DNA of 45,413 nucleotides. It comes from Leptospira kobayashii (GTDB taxonomy: Bacteria; Spirochaetota; Leptospiria; Leptospirales; Leptospiraceae). Positions 8,545 to 16,377 of the stretch are shown here, piece by piece. The DNA lies in the NCBI RefSeq assembly GCF_003114835.2, contig NZ_AP025030.1, forward strand, positions 1-45,413, in the 5' to 3' direction. Numbering within the stretch: the stretch's first letter is position 1; each line of letters opens with the position of its first letter. Under the pieces are notes generated by a model. It made no database searches. It worked only from the letters and a program-made list of their open reading frames with translations, and had not been told where the DNA came from. Both the position numbers and the translations under genes were made by a program.

Positions 8545-9276
8545 ATGAACAATCTCAAAAAAATCGGAGCAATCGCTCTCATCCTAGGACTCGCACTATC
8601 CTCTTGCAAAAAAAAAGAGGAAGATGATAATACCGGAGTATTAGCACTTCTTTATGCAGCAACTGCGACTGACCCTACTAAATGTGAAACACCAGGAGTT
8701 TCTGTTTCTGATCTTGGATCACCTTCTACAACAGCAGTTTGTACCCCAAGTGCTGGTTCCGCAAAACATTTCGTTGTGGAAGGATTGGAAGCAAGTGGGC
8801 ATGTTTTTTATTTTAGCGTTGGGAACTTAGCAACTGATACTGCTGCTACAGTTACTGCCTCTTCTTTAAGCGCTACGGCAAACATTGCTCGTTTGTATCT
8901 TTATCCTTCTTTCGCTACTCCAGCTCCAATCTACGCAGTTCAGTATTCACCCAACAACGCAGCTTCTGGAACTAGATATAATATCACAGGACTTTCAAAT
9001 ACAGTGACTAAGACTGCCGCATCTACTATTTGTTTTGATGTAAATGACGCAGCACCTTCCAGAATTACATTATGGGCAACTGGTTTGAATGGGGCAGATT
9101 GCTCTGTTAAAACTTCTCTAACTGCTGCGAATTCAGTAATGAATAAAAAAGATTGGAATAGCACAGTGAAGTTAGATAGCCGAACTGCATTCATCTCTTT
9201 CAAAGATGGTGGAAACAGCGGAACAGCTAAATTTACAAAAGTTACAGCTTCCACTGTACTCGCGGTACAAGATTAA
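8545..9276 (+). CDS. Heme-locus lipoprotein 1, new family (paralogue of the next gene)
   Basis: No known family recognised. Start chosen at ATG 8545 (MNNLKKIGAIALILGLALSSC) because GGAGA lies just upstream and operator B would otherwise be inside the gene. Seen: lipobox with Cys21, tether CKKKEEDDNTG, then a mostly beta-like Thr/Ser/Ala-rich body. Four Cys besides the lipid Cys (in TKCETPG, AVCTPS, TICFDV, ADCSVK) recur in the same order in the next gene. KHFVVEGLEASGH contains a His pair that is also conserved (KHYRIEGLKVSLSH there). A conserved core reads RITLWATGLNGADC. Operator B lies immediately upstream. Role in heme capture at the cell surface or periplasm is inferred from context and shared His residues. 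Confidence 0.85.
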   Translation: MNNLKKIGAIALILGLALSSCKKKEEDDNTGVLALLYAATATDPTKCETPGVSVSDLGSPSTTAVCTPSAGSAKHFVVEGLEASGHVFYFSVGNLATDTAATVTASSLSATANIARLYLYPSFATPAPIYAVQYSPNNAASGTRYNITGLSNTVTKTAASTICFDVNDAAPSRITLWATGLNGADCSVKTSLTAANSVMNKKDWNSTVKLDSRTAFISFKDGGNSGTAKFTKVTASTVLAVQD

Positions 9277-9294
9277 TATACTTTCTTATCTCTT

Positions 9295-9324
9295 CCTGTA
9301 GCTTTGAAAATACGAGGCTACAGG
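9295..9324 (+). terminator. Stem-loop after lipoprotein 1
   Basis: CCTGTAGC (9295-9302) and GCTACAGG (9317-9324) form a perfect 8-bp stem with a 14-base loop, 18 bases past the stop codon at 9276. Only a short GTTTG follows, so termination strength is uncertain. Confidence 0.5.
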
Positions 9325-9381
9325 AGGTTTGAAAAAACTAATCTCAATTTTTTCTTGCTTAAAAACCCTCTCATTTTTTTA

Positions 9382-9396
9382 TGAGATTGAGTCTCA
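9382..9396. promoter_or_regulatory. Operator C (Fur-like) before lipoprotein 2 and hmuY
   Basis: TGAGATTGAGTCTCA with only one mismatched pair, the best preserved site together with D, 41 bases before the ATG at 9438. It is flanked by T-runs; TCTCAT at 9370-9375 just upstream can also pair with its left arm. Confidence 0.72.
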
Positions 9397-9437
9397 TTTT
9401 TGAGGCTGCATTCAATTTATTTCTGGAGATTCCACCC

Positions 9438-10247
9438 ATGAAACCTGCAAAACGAAATCCATCTTCCCTAGTATCGAAGAAAAATTTATCCATAGCTTTC
9501 GCTCTTCTCGCAATTGGTTTTTTAGCTCAATGTAAAAAAGCAGAAGAGGACGACAATATGCCTGCCATTATTGCACTTCTTGCAGCAAACGGAGCTACTA
9601 CTTTAACAACTGCTTGTACTACCAACGTAGATGGAACGGTAGATTCTACTTTGTCCAAGTTTACAAAAGCTTCTTTCCCCATTTGCAAACCTGCTTCCGG
9701 GATTATCAAACACTATCGAATTGAAGGTTTGAAAGTTTCCCTTTCTCATTTGGCTTTATCTATTTATGCAGGGTTTCCCGCAAATTACACTGCTGCACCT
9801 TCGAATAACTCGTCAGGGACAAGCACTTTGGCAACAGGGCAATTCTCTTTCGATTTTTACTCTGGAAGTGGTAGCACCTCTCCTGTTCCCGGTTTTTCCT
9901 ATGCTACCTTCGGAAGCTCTGTTAAAAATCTAACTAGCAATGGAAATACGACGACTGCAACACCTGCAGGAACAAGCTTAATCGATTTTTTTTCATCGGC
10001 AATTGATGTTTGCTTTGACCTGACTACCAGTACTCCTCCCCGTTTCACTGTTTGGGTGACTGGACAAAACGGAGCTGTTTGCAAAACAAAAACAAATCTC
10101 ACTTTGGGAACCGCTGTAGTAACAGAGTCATCATGGGGATCTTCTACTTCCGCACTTGCTACGCAAAATTCTTATTTCGGGATCAGCTCCAATTCAGGGG
10201 TTACATTCACAAAAATAGTAACTTCTTCCGATTCCGTTCTCCCTTGA
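9438..10247 (+). CDS. Heme-locus lipoprotein 2, new family (paralogue of the previous gene)
   Basis: Start chosen at ATG 9438 (MKPAKRNPSS), preceded by GGAG at 9-base spacing; the frame open from 9381 begins inside operator C and is rejected. Seen: signal peptide with AIGFLAQC lipobox, tether CKKAEEDDNMP, then a Ser/Thr/Gly-rich body longer than in the paralogue, mostly through inserts in the middle. It shares the four ordered Cys (TACTTN, PICKPA, DVCFDL, AVCKTK), the His pair in KHYRIEGLKVSLSH and the core RFTVWVTGQNGAVC. Followed after 19 bases by the HmuY-like gene, so the two are one transcript under operator C. Function unknown; heme binding is inferred. Confidence 0.85.
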   Translation: MKPAKRNPSSLVSKKNLSIAFALLAIGFLAQCKKAEEDDNMPAIIALLAANGATTLTTACTTNVDGTVDSTLSKFTKASFPICKPASGIIKHYRIEGLKVSLSHLALSIYAGFPANYTAAPSNNSSGTSTLATGQFSFDFYSGSGSTSPVPGFSYATFGSSVKNLTSNGNTTTATPAGTSLIDFFSSAIDVCFDLTTSTPPRFTVWVTGQNGAVCKTKTNLTLGTAVVTESSWGSSTSALATQNSYFGISSNSGVTFTKIVTSSDSVLP

Positions 10248-10266
10248 TATTAGGATGAAGTATAAA

Positions 10267-10869
10267 ATGAAATTTTTAAACATAATACCGATCGTTTTTT
10301 TCGGATTGTTTGCAATCAACTGTCCGAAAGAAAAAGCCGCAGACGATGGATCTGCTGCCGCATTACTATTATTAGTAAGCGATGTATCCAAATCCATACC
10401 GGGAATCACGATCAATGCCACATCTTCATCTGACTGGGCACATGTGAATTTAAAATCGGTGGATCCCAGCGTAACGGTTACAAATTCGGATGCTTGGGAT
10501 GTTCGATTCAAAAGATTTGTGGTTGCAACGAATAGCGGAACGAGTGGAACCAAAAGCGGGGGTTCTTGCGAAACATCAACAACCAATTACGATGATCCTA
10601 CCATTTCTTCATCCTCTTGTACAATCGCTGTAGATTCTCTTCAGTCACAGACAGGAGACGGTGGTTTCGGAAGTGCGAATGAAAATGCAAGTCCGAGTAT
10701 GTTTCTTTGGTATTCTTACGATGGAAACACTCATATACTTTCCAGCAAAAAGAAAGTGTATCTGATTCGTGGTTCCGATGGAACCAGTTATTTTAAATTC
10801 CAAATGTTGGATTATTATAGTTCTGCAGGAACTTCCGGGTATCCGAAGTTTCGCTTTCAAAAACTATAA
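10267..10869 (+). CDS. hmuY: HmuY-like heme-binding lipoprotein
   Basis: HmuY proteins (known from Porphyromonas and other Bacteroidota) bind heme outside the cell and hand it to a TonB receptor. Seen: lipoprotein signal with FAINC, Cys19, tether CPKEKAADDG. Then features of the HmuY domain: a Trp-containing first strand (SSDWAHVNL), the diagnostic WDVRFKRFVVATNSGTSG, a late FLWYSYDGNTHILSSKKKVY and the ending KFQMLDYYSSAGTSGYPKFRF. His59 and His156 are the only two His of the mature protein and are candidate axial ligands. A start at 10255 is also possible but 10267 has AGGATGAAG at better spacing. Family assignment is by recall of these motifs. Confidence 0.8.
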   Translation: MKFLNIIPIVFFGLFAINCPKEKAADDGSAAALLLLVSDVSKSIPGITINATSSSDWAHVNLKSVDPSVTVTNSDAWDVRFKRFVVATNSGTSGTKSGGSCETSTTNYDDPTISSSSCTIAVDSLQSQTGDGGFGSANENASPSMFLWYSYDGNTHILSSKKKVYLIRGSDGTSYFKFQMLDYYSSAGTSGYPKFRFQKL

Positions 10870-10884
10870 TCACCTGCTTTGATA

Positions 10885-10923
10885 TTTCCGCTAATATCCC
10901 CAACAAAGGGATGTTAGCGGGAA
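10885..10923 (+). terminator. Long stem-loop after hmuY
   Basis: Arms 10885-10900 and 10908-10923 form a 16-bp stem with two GU pairs and a seven-base loop CAACAAA, 16 bases past the hmuY stop. It is the strongest hairpin in this part of the window. No T-run follows, so it may act as a processing barrier separating hmuY from the receptor transcript as much as a terminator. Confidence 0.6.
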
Positions 10924-11005
10924 CGACGAAAAATTCCGCCTTCACAAACACGAAACATCCTTTCTTTTCAAGATTCATTTGCTCGCAAGTTATGTCAGTT
11001 CAACT

Positions 11006-11020
11006 TGAGACTAAGACTCA
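11006..11020. promoter_or_regulatory. Operator D (Fur-like) before the TonB receptor
   Basis: TGAGACTAAGACTCA, one mismatched pair, 79 bases before the receptor start. Flanks extend the symmetry (TTCAAC on the left, TTGGA on the right). A TTGACA at 11029-11034 lies just downstream. Confidence 0.72.
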
Positions 11021-11099
11021 ATTGGACATTGACAAAGAACATCCAGATTAAATCCTTGGTAAACAAACACTGGCCACTCACTTCCAGTGTATTCTAAAC

Positions 11100-13667
11100 A
11101 TGAACAGAAATATCTTTGGCCAAAATTTCTCTATTTTTCTAATCATTCTGATTCTTTGTTTCTCCCAAAAGGACTTATTTTCTCAAAGAACCAAGCCAAG
11201 AAAGGAAAAAGACCCAGCTCCCATCACTACTCCTGAAACGCAAACTCAGACCCAGACGGAAAATAAAACTACTCCCACGCCACCGGTTACCAATACCGAA
11301 TCCGGAAAACAACCAGAGGAAACCGCAGGCAAACACGGGGATTCGGGAGTTCAGCCCGCTGATAACAATCAAACGGATAGAAACAGCATTATCACTGTAA
11401 CAGGCACTAGACGAAGAAATCTATTAAAAGATTCCACGATTACCACGGAAGTCATCACCCGAAAAGACATAGATGATATGGGAGCAAGAGATCTTTCCCA
11501 AACATTGGGAAATGTTCCCGGGATTCAAGTAAAACCGGCCGCGGCTGGTGAACGCGGTCAAACGGTTCAACTACAAGGTCTTTCGTCCCAAAGCGTACTC
11601 ATTCTGGTCGACGGGCAAAGAACTACCGGTCGTTTTAGCGGTTCCATCGACTTGACAAGATTTAAAGCGGAAGATATCGAAAGGATAGAGATTGTAAAAG
11701 GCGCATCTTCCGCATTATACGGGTCAGACGCTATCGCAGGCGTTATCAATATCATTACGAAAGAAGCCAAAGAACCTCTCTACGCCGAATTCAGAACTCA
11801 AGGAGGAACCGGGAGTCCACAGTATTACGGCCCTTATATGGAGTTCAGAAATTATGCGTCCGTAGGCGTGAAACAGGAAAAGATTTCAACAATCTTTACG
11901 GTAGGATGGCATAAAGGGGAAGGTTATGATCTTACCAAAGACGCAACACAAGGACCAAGAAACGGTAGAACCGCTTCCAATGCATCCGGATACAATCCTT
12001 ATCCTTACGGTACAGCATCGACTACGGCATATTTTTTAGCAACTAGAGTTCCCGGTTATACTCCTCCTTTGGAATCCACTTCAGGAAGCGCGTTCAATGA
12101 TATGAACCTTTCCAATAAAACAGTTTACCGCGCGACCGATGACTTGGTGATTACAGGGCAATTTTATTATCGTTATTTGGATCAGTCCGCAGTAGACGCA
12201 ACTCCACCGAGAACCGTTTACGACAGAAGAAACAAAACCCATGATTTCATGGGAGCGCTAAACATGGATTATGCGCTTACGCAAAAAGTCAATTTCAATC
12301 TAAACGCAAACTATTCCCGTTTTCAGGATTTATACACAACCGATCAACGCAAATCCGATGAATTGGATTCCCAACAAAGAACGGATAACGCGGTTTCAGA
12401 GTTCCGCTCCAGAATGGATTATAAGTTTTCGGAATCACATGTAACATCCGTTGGAGCGGAGACATTGCACGATAGAATCTCTTCAGCACGGATTTCACCG
12501 GATTGTAAAAGAAGTTTTCCGAATTTCTGTATCGATGACTTTGCTCCCGGTTTTATGCAAGGCCAAACTGTGAATGGAAACGCTGCCCGTTTCAGAAATG
12601 CATTTTATATCCAAGATGAATGGAGAATTTCGGACAAACCTAGAATTCAAATCGTTCCTGGAGTTCGTTATGATAATGACTCCATCTACGGCGGGCAAAT
12701 GCTTCCTAAACTTGCCATTCGATATGATGTTTCCGACAAATTCAGATTCCGTGCTGCCAACGGATTGGGTTACCGCGCGCCTAGTTTTCAAGATTTATAT
12801 TTCAACTTTCTTAACCCCGGTGTGGGATACAGAGTCGCGGGAAATCCGAATTTAAAACCTGAACTTTCCCGCAGTTATAACTTCGGTTGGGAATGGGACA
12901 TCACAAAACGAATCTGGTATAGCACGAACCTATTCCATAACGATGTGGATAATTTGATCGGATTCAGAACCAACCCTGTAAGAGATCCGTCGGGTTTACA
13001 AATCTTTCAAACATCTAACTATCAGAAGGCGAGTACGCAAGGTATCGAGTCCTCAATCAATTTCAGAATTTTAGATCAACTTTCCGCAGGAACGGGTTAT
13101 ACATATACGGAAACCAGAGATGAATTGACCAACTTGCCTTTGGAAGGAAGAGGGCCTCATCGATGGAATTTCAATATTCGCGCCGAAGAAAAGAAAACAG
13201 GTTTGTCCTTGTCCGTGTTTGCGGTGGTTTTCGGAAAACAGGCATATTATTGTGTGAAAAATCCTTTTTGGTGTAATCCCGATCTACCGGATTCACTTTC
13301 CGGTATAGAAACTGCCATCGCAGCACAAGCAGCAGCAAACATGCAAAAGGCGCTCGGTGCAATTCCGGGTTATGTTTCGGATTATTGTACGGAAAAAAAC
13401 TTATCTTATTGTACGACGAACCCTACTTACGGTTCCAGAATGGTAAATCCGCACACCAATTTAAACTTAAGAATTTCTCAAAAATTTTTCGGACATTTTC
13501 AATGGTTTATAGGTGTGGATAATATTTTAGATTCTTACGATTTGGTTTATAATCCGCAAAGACCAAGATTTTATTACTTCGGATTGGATGGAAAATTCTC
13601 CATCTCGGAGAATGATAAACCAGCAGCACCAAAAGAGCAGCCACAAACTCCTCCTCCCGGTTCCTAA
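11100..13667 (+). CDS. TonB-dependent outer membrane heme receptor
   Basis: Imports heme or a heme carrier across the outer membrane using TonB energy. Seen: signal peptide, then a 60-residue linker rich in Pro, Thr, Gln and Glu (about 30-95). The plug domain starts near NSIITVTGTRRRN with GIQVKPAA and IEIVKGASSALYGSDAIAGVINIIT, followed by a long beta barrel of alternating aromatic strands. The heme-receptor motifs YRAP (558-561) and NPNL (582-585) are present, but the His that heme receptors usually carry between them is absent. After the last barrel strand FYYFGLDGKFSI there is a Pro-rich tail ending PPPGS. HbpA/HmuR-like. No tonB, exbB or exbD in the window. Confidence 0.93.
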   Translation: MNRNIFGQNFSIFLIILILCFSQKDLFSQRTKPRKEKDPAPITTPETQTQTQTENKTTPTPPVTNTESGKQPEETAGKHGDSGVQPADNNQTDRNSIITVTGTRRRNLLKDSTITTEVITRKDIDDMGARDLSQTLGNVPGIQVKPAAAGERGQTVQLQGLSSQSVLILVDGQRTTGRFSGSIDLTRFKAEDIERIEIVKGASSALYGSDAIAGVINIITKEAKEPLYAEFRTQGGTGSPQYYGPYMEFRNYASVGVKQEKISTIFTVGWHKGEGYDLTKDATQGPRNGRTASNASGYNPYPYGTASTTAYFLATRVPGYTPPLESTSGSAFNDMNLSNKTVYRATDDLVITGQFYYRYLDQSAVDATPPRTVYDRRNKTHDFMGALNMDYALTQKVNFNLNANYSRFQDLYTTDQRKSDELDSQQRTDNAVSEFRSRMDYKFSESHVTSVGAETLHDRISSARISPDCKRSFPNFCIDDFAPGFMQGQTVNGNAARFRNAFYIQDEWRISDKPRIQIVPGVRYDNDSIYGGQMLPKLAIRYDVSDKFRFRAANGLGYRAPSFQDLYFNFLNPGVGYRVAGNPNLKPELSRSYNFGWEWDITKRIWYSTNLFHNDVDNLIGFRTNPVRDPSGLQIFQTSNYQKASTQGIESSINFRILDQLSAGTGYTYTETRDELTNLPLEGRGPHRWNFNIRAEEKKTGLSLSVFAVVFGKQAYYCVKNPFWCNPDLPDSLSGIETAIAAQAAANMQKALGAIPGYVSDYCTEKNLSYCTTNPTYGSRMVNPHTNLNLRISQKFFGHFQWFIGVDNILDSYDLVYNPQRPRFYYFGLDGKFSISENDKPAAPKEQPQTPPPGS

Positions 13668-13681
13668 ATAAGATCAATCAT

Positions 13682-14455
13682 ATGAGAAGTTATATTACGA
13701 TTAACCTCTCGCTATTGATTACGATCTCCCTTTATTTCTTTCTCAATCAGTCAACCTATTCCTGGACTGATTGGGAACCGGCATCTTGTATGCCAAACCA
13801 TTGTTTCTGTGAAGATACAAGTGAGGCATTCATTCGCCAACCGTCAAACACCTGGTCATCGCTTAGCTTTTGTTTTGTGGGATTTTATGTGATTCTGGTC
13901 CATATCTTTCAAAAATCCAAAGGAGAGAGTAGATTCAATCGGTCCGCTTTATTTTCCTTCTTATTCGGCTTTTCTTTGATTCTGATAGGATTTGGAAGCG
14001 TATTTTTCCATGCTTCGTTATCCTTTATCGGGCAATTCTTTGATGTCACAGGGATGAATTTTCTTGCCGTCTTTATTCTATTATTTCATATCCATCGGGC
14101 TCGGGCATTTTCCAATTTCAGTTTTTTAACCGGTTATTTCATTATCAATCTTATACTTGCTTACTTATTGTATGCATATCCTTCTCTCAGACGCTATTTA
14201 TTCGGAATGATTCTTTTGGCTTCCTTGGTTCCCGGATTTATCATCGGATCCACTCAGTCGAAAACCGATTCGAAATGGATCATCTATGCACTTGCGGTAC
14301 AATTACTTGCCTTTCTGATCTGGGCTCTGGATTTACAGAAGATCATTTGCAATCCTCATTCCTATCTACAAGGGCATGCCGCCTGGCATATCTTAGGTGC
14401 TACTGCCAGTTATTGTTTGTATCGATTTTATCTTTCAGAAAAACGAAAAGTTTAA
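13682..14455 (+). CDS. Alkaline ceramidase-like membrane hydrolase (CREST superfamily)
   Basis: CREST proteins are seven-helix metal-dependent amidases, for example alkaline ceramidase, which releases a fatty acid from ceramide-like lipids. Seen: about seven hydrophobic helices. The N-terminal signature W-E-P-x-x-C with CEDTSEAFIRQPSNTWSSLS matches the ceramidase start. Predicted zinc-site residues are His in FFHASL (about residue 110), Asp in FFDVTGMNF (about 120), and the pair in HAAWH (about 231). The length of 257 residues is typical. Fourteen bases after the receptor stop, so probably cotranscribed with it. Substrate unknown; a role in membrane lipid turnover is inferred. Confidence 0.8.
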   Translation: MRSYITINLSLLITISLYFFLNQSTYSWTDWEPASCMPNHCFCEDTSEAFIRQPSNTWSSLSFCFVGFYVILVHIFQKSKGESRFNRSALFSFLFGFSLILIGFGSVFFHASLSFIGQFFDVTGMNFLAVFILLFHIHRARAFSNFSFLTGYFIINLILAYLLYAYPSLRRYLFGMILLASLVPGFIIGSTQSKTDSKWIIYALAVQLLAFLIWALDLQKIICNPHSYLQGHAAWHILGATASYCLYRFYLSEKRKV

Positions 14456-15126
14456 TCGATTTTTAAAATTTCTCCATCTTGGAGGTGAACTCTCTTTTTT
14501 GCTGCTTTCGCATAGTCCATGTCATGTGTAACAAACATAATGGTCGTACCTTCCTCCTTATTGATTTTTCTGAAAATATCAATTACCTTGTCTCCATTGG
14601 ATGTATCTAGGTTCCCTGTGGGTTCGTCTGCGAAAAGGAATTTAGGTTTTTGAATCAATGCTCTTGCGATCGCTACCCTTTGTTGCTCTCCGCCCGACAT
14701 TTGACTGGGAAATTTATCCTTACAGTGAGAAAGAGAGAATTCTTCCATAAGATGAAGTGCATACTCTTCCGCCTGTTTATGTAGATTCCGTTTTCTAGCC
14801 GGCATAGTAATATTTTCAAGTGCACTTAATTCCGGCAAAAGATAGTGAAACTGAAAAACAAATCCGATAGCTTGATTTCGAAGTCGATGTATGGAAGCAT
14901 CATCAATTGAGGTTAAATCATAGCCTCCTAAAAAATTTTTTCCATAGGTAGGATTATCCAATCCGCTAAGTATATATAATAATGTCGACTTGCCAGATCC
15001 GGATTTTCCGACCAAAGCAACGAATTCGCCCAATTCGATTTCGATCGAAATATTTTTCAATATTTGTTGGGGTGGAGTTCCGAAGGATTTAATGATATTT
15101 TCCGCAATAATTCCGTCTTTGATCAT
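14452..15126 (-). CDS. ABC exporter ATPase (MacB/LolD class)
   Basis: ATP-binding subunit of a MacB-type (mechanotransmission) system. Seen: Walker A GKSGSGKST, signature MSGGEQQR, Walker B FLFADEPTGNLD and switch His in FVTHDMDYA; 224 residues, typical for LolD/HrtA/MacB ATPase alone. The ATG overlaps the permease stop by four bases. It converges on the ceramidase-like gene with a four-base overlap of stops. Last gene of the MFP-permease-ATPase operon. Confidence 0.93.
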   Translation of the reverse strand: MIKDGIIAENIIKSFGTPPQQILKNISIEIELGEFVALVGKSGSGKSTLLYILSGLDNPTYGKNFLGGYDLTSIDDASIHRLRNQAIGFVFQFHYLLPELSALENITMPARKRNLHKQAEEYALHLMEEFSLSHCKDKFPSQMSGGEQQRVAIARALIQKPKFLFADEPTGNLDTSNGDKVIDIFRKINKEEGTTIMFVTHDMDYAKAAKKRVHLQDGEILKID

Positions 15127-16376
15127 ACCGCACCTCGAATGATTTCCACAGGGGAAAGATGGCTAGCCATTCTTGCGGGAATAAAACTCGCAATACTTGC
15201 ACTTGTTATCGCAATTAAAAATGCTTTAATATATATGGAAACACTCCATGAAATTTGCATGGTTCGAATGACAGCCTTTATTTCACCTTTGGATGAACCG
15301 AGTGGAATACCTTCGATCATATAACAGCCAAAAGCACCCAACGCAAGACCGATAATCGCTCCTACTGTCCCTAGAATGATACCTTGAATTAAAAATAATA
15401 TGATCGTATCACGGCCGTCAAATCCGATGGATCTTAATATCGCTACTTCTTTCTTTTTCTGATTCACAACCATATTCAAAATATTGTATATTCCAAAAGC
15501 AACTACGAGTATGATTGTAAAAGTAGTTGAATTCCTAACAATATCCTGCGTTTTGAAAACGGACAAAATACTCTCATTTGCCTGATCCCAACTTTCTACT
15601 TTGTCTTTACTATAGAAAGACCATTCGTCTGCAATGGAAGCTGCTTCCCGAATATCCGCAATTTTCACAACTATCTGCGAAATTTCGCCACTGGACTGGG
15701 TAATATTTTGGACAGATGCAATCGATGCATAAGACGAAACATCATCTACCAACCGGTTGCCTGTCCTCAATATTCCGACAACTCTCAACGGATTTGAAGT
15801 CCCCAAAGGGGTAATCACATTGATTGTATCTCCTACTTTTGCACCCAGTTTTGTCAGAATTCCGTCTCCAATGATTCCGAGCGAGCCTCCCGTATTTAAA
15901 TCCTTTAGCTTACCTTGAACCAGATAATCTTCCAAATTTGTTACGTTCGCTTGACGAAGAGGATCAATACCAATGATTCTCGCGGGAGAAGAAGATTTAC
16001 CATGAGAGTAAATAACCTCACGAGTAAGTTGCGGTGTGTAAGCAAGCACTCTCGGGTCCAGGCTTAATTTCTCCATCCACCCAGGAACATTCGTTAGACG
16101 AGAGCTGTCGGTTCTTCCGGAAGGTGGGGAAAGCCAACGAACCTGATAACCTTCAAAAAAAATATCTTCGAATGTTTTTTCAGATATGATCTCGTCTCTA
16201 GGAGAAATTTTGATCTGGCCATCAGAATTGATCAATTGTTCCGTAATCACCGTTTGGAATCCTAGCATAATTCCGGAAAACATAACATATCCTGCTGTTC
16301 CGAGCATAATCCCGATAATCGTCAGAATCGTCTGCTGTGGTCTGGAAAAGATTTGTCTAATCGCTAAAAAAACCAT
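15123..16376 (-). CDS. ABC exporter permease (FtsX/MacB family)
   Basis: Seen: one N-terminal membrane helix after RQIFSRPQQTILTIIGIMLG, a large periplasmic domain of about 240 residues (residues 40-280, MacB-PCD type), then three C-terminal helices typical of the FtsX domain, with KKKEVAILRSIGFDGRDTI before the second. 417 residues. The permease forms a dimer in known relatives (MacB, LolC/E, HrtB). One base separates its start from the end of the membrane fusion gene. Substrate not identifiable: lipoprotein, peptide, lipid or heme export are all possible. Confidence 0.9.
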   Translation of the reverse strand: MVFLAIRQIFSRPQQTILTIIGIMLGTAGYVMFSGIMLGFQTVITEQLINSDGQIKISPRDEIISEKTFEDIFFEGYQVRWLSPPSGRTDSSRLTNVPGWMEKLSLDPRVLAYTPQLTREVIYSHGKSSSPARIIGIDPLRQANVTNLEDYLVQGKLKDLNTGGSLGIIGDGILTKLGAKVGDTINVITPLGTSNPLRVVGILRTGNRLVDDVSSYASIASVQNITQSSGEISQIVVKIADIREAASIADEWSFYSKDKVESWDQANESILSVFKTQDIVRNSTTFTIILVVAFGIYNILNMVVNQKKKEVAILRSIGFDGRDTIILFLIQGIILGTVGAIIGLALGAFGCYMIEGIPLGSSKGEIKAVIRTMQISWSVSIYIKAFLIAITSASIASFIPARMASHLSPVEIIRGAV

Positions 16377-16377
16377 C

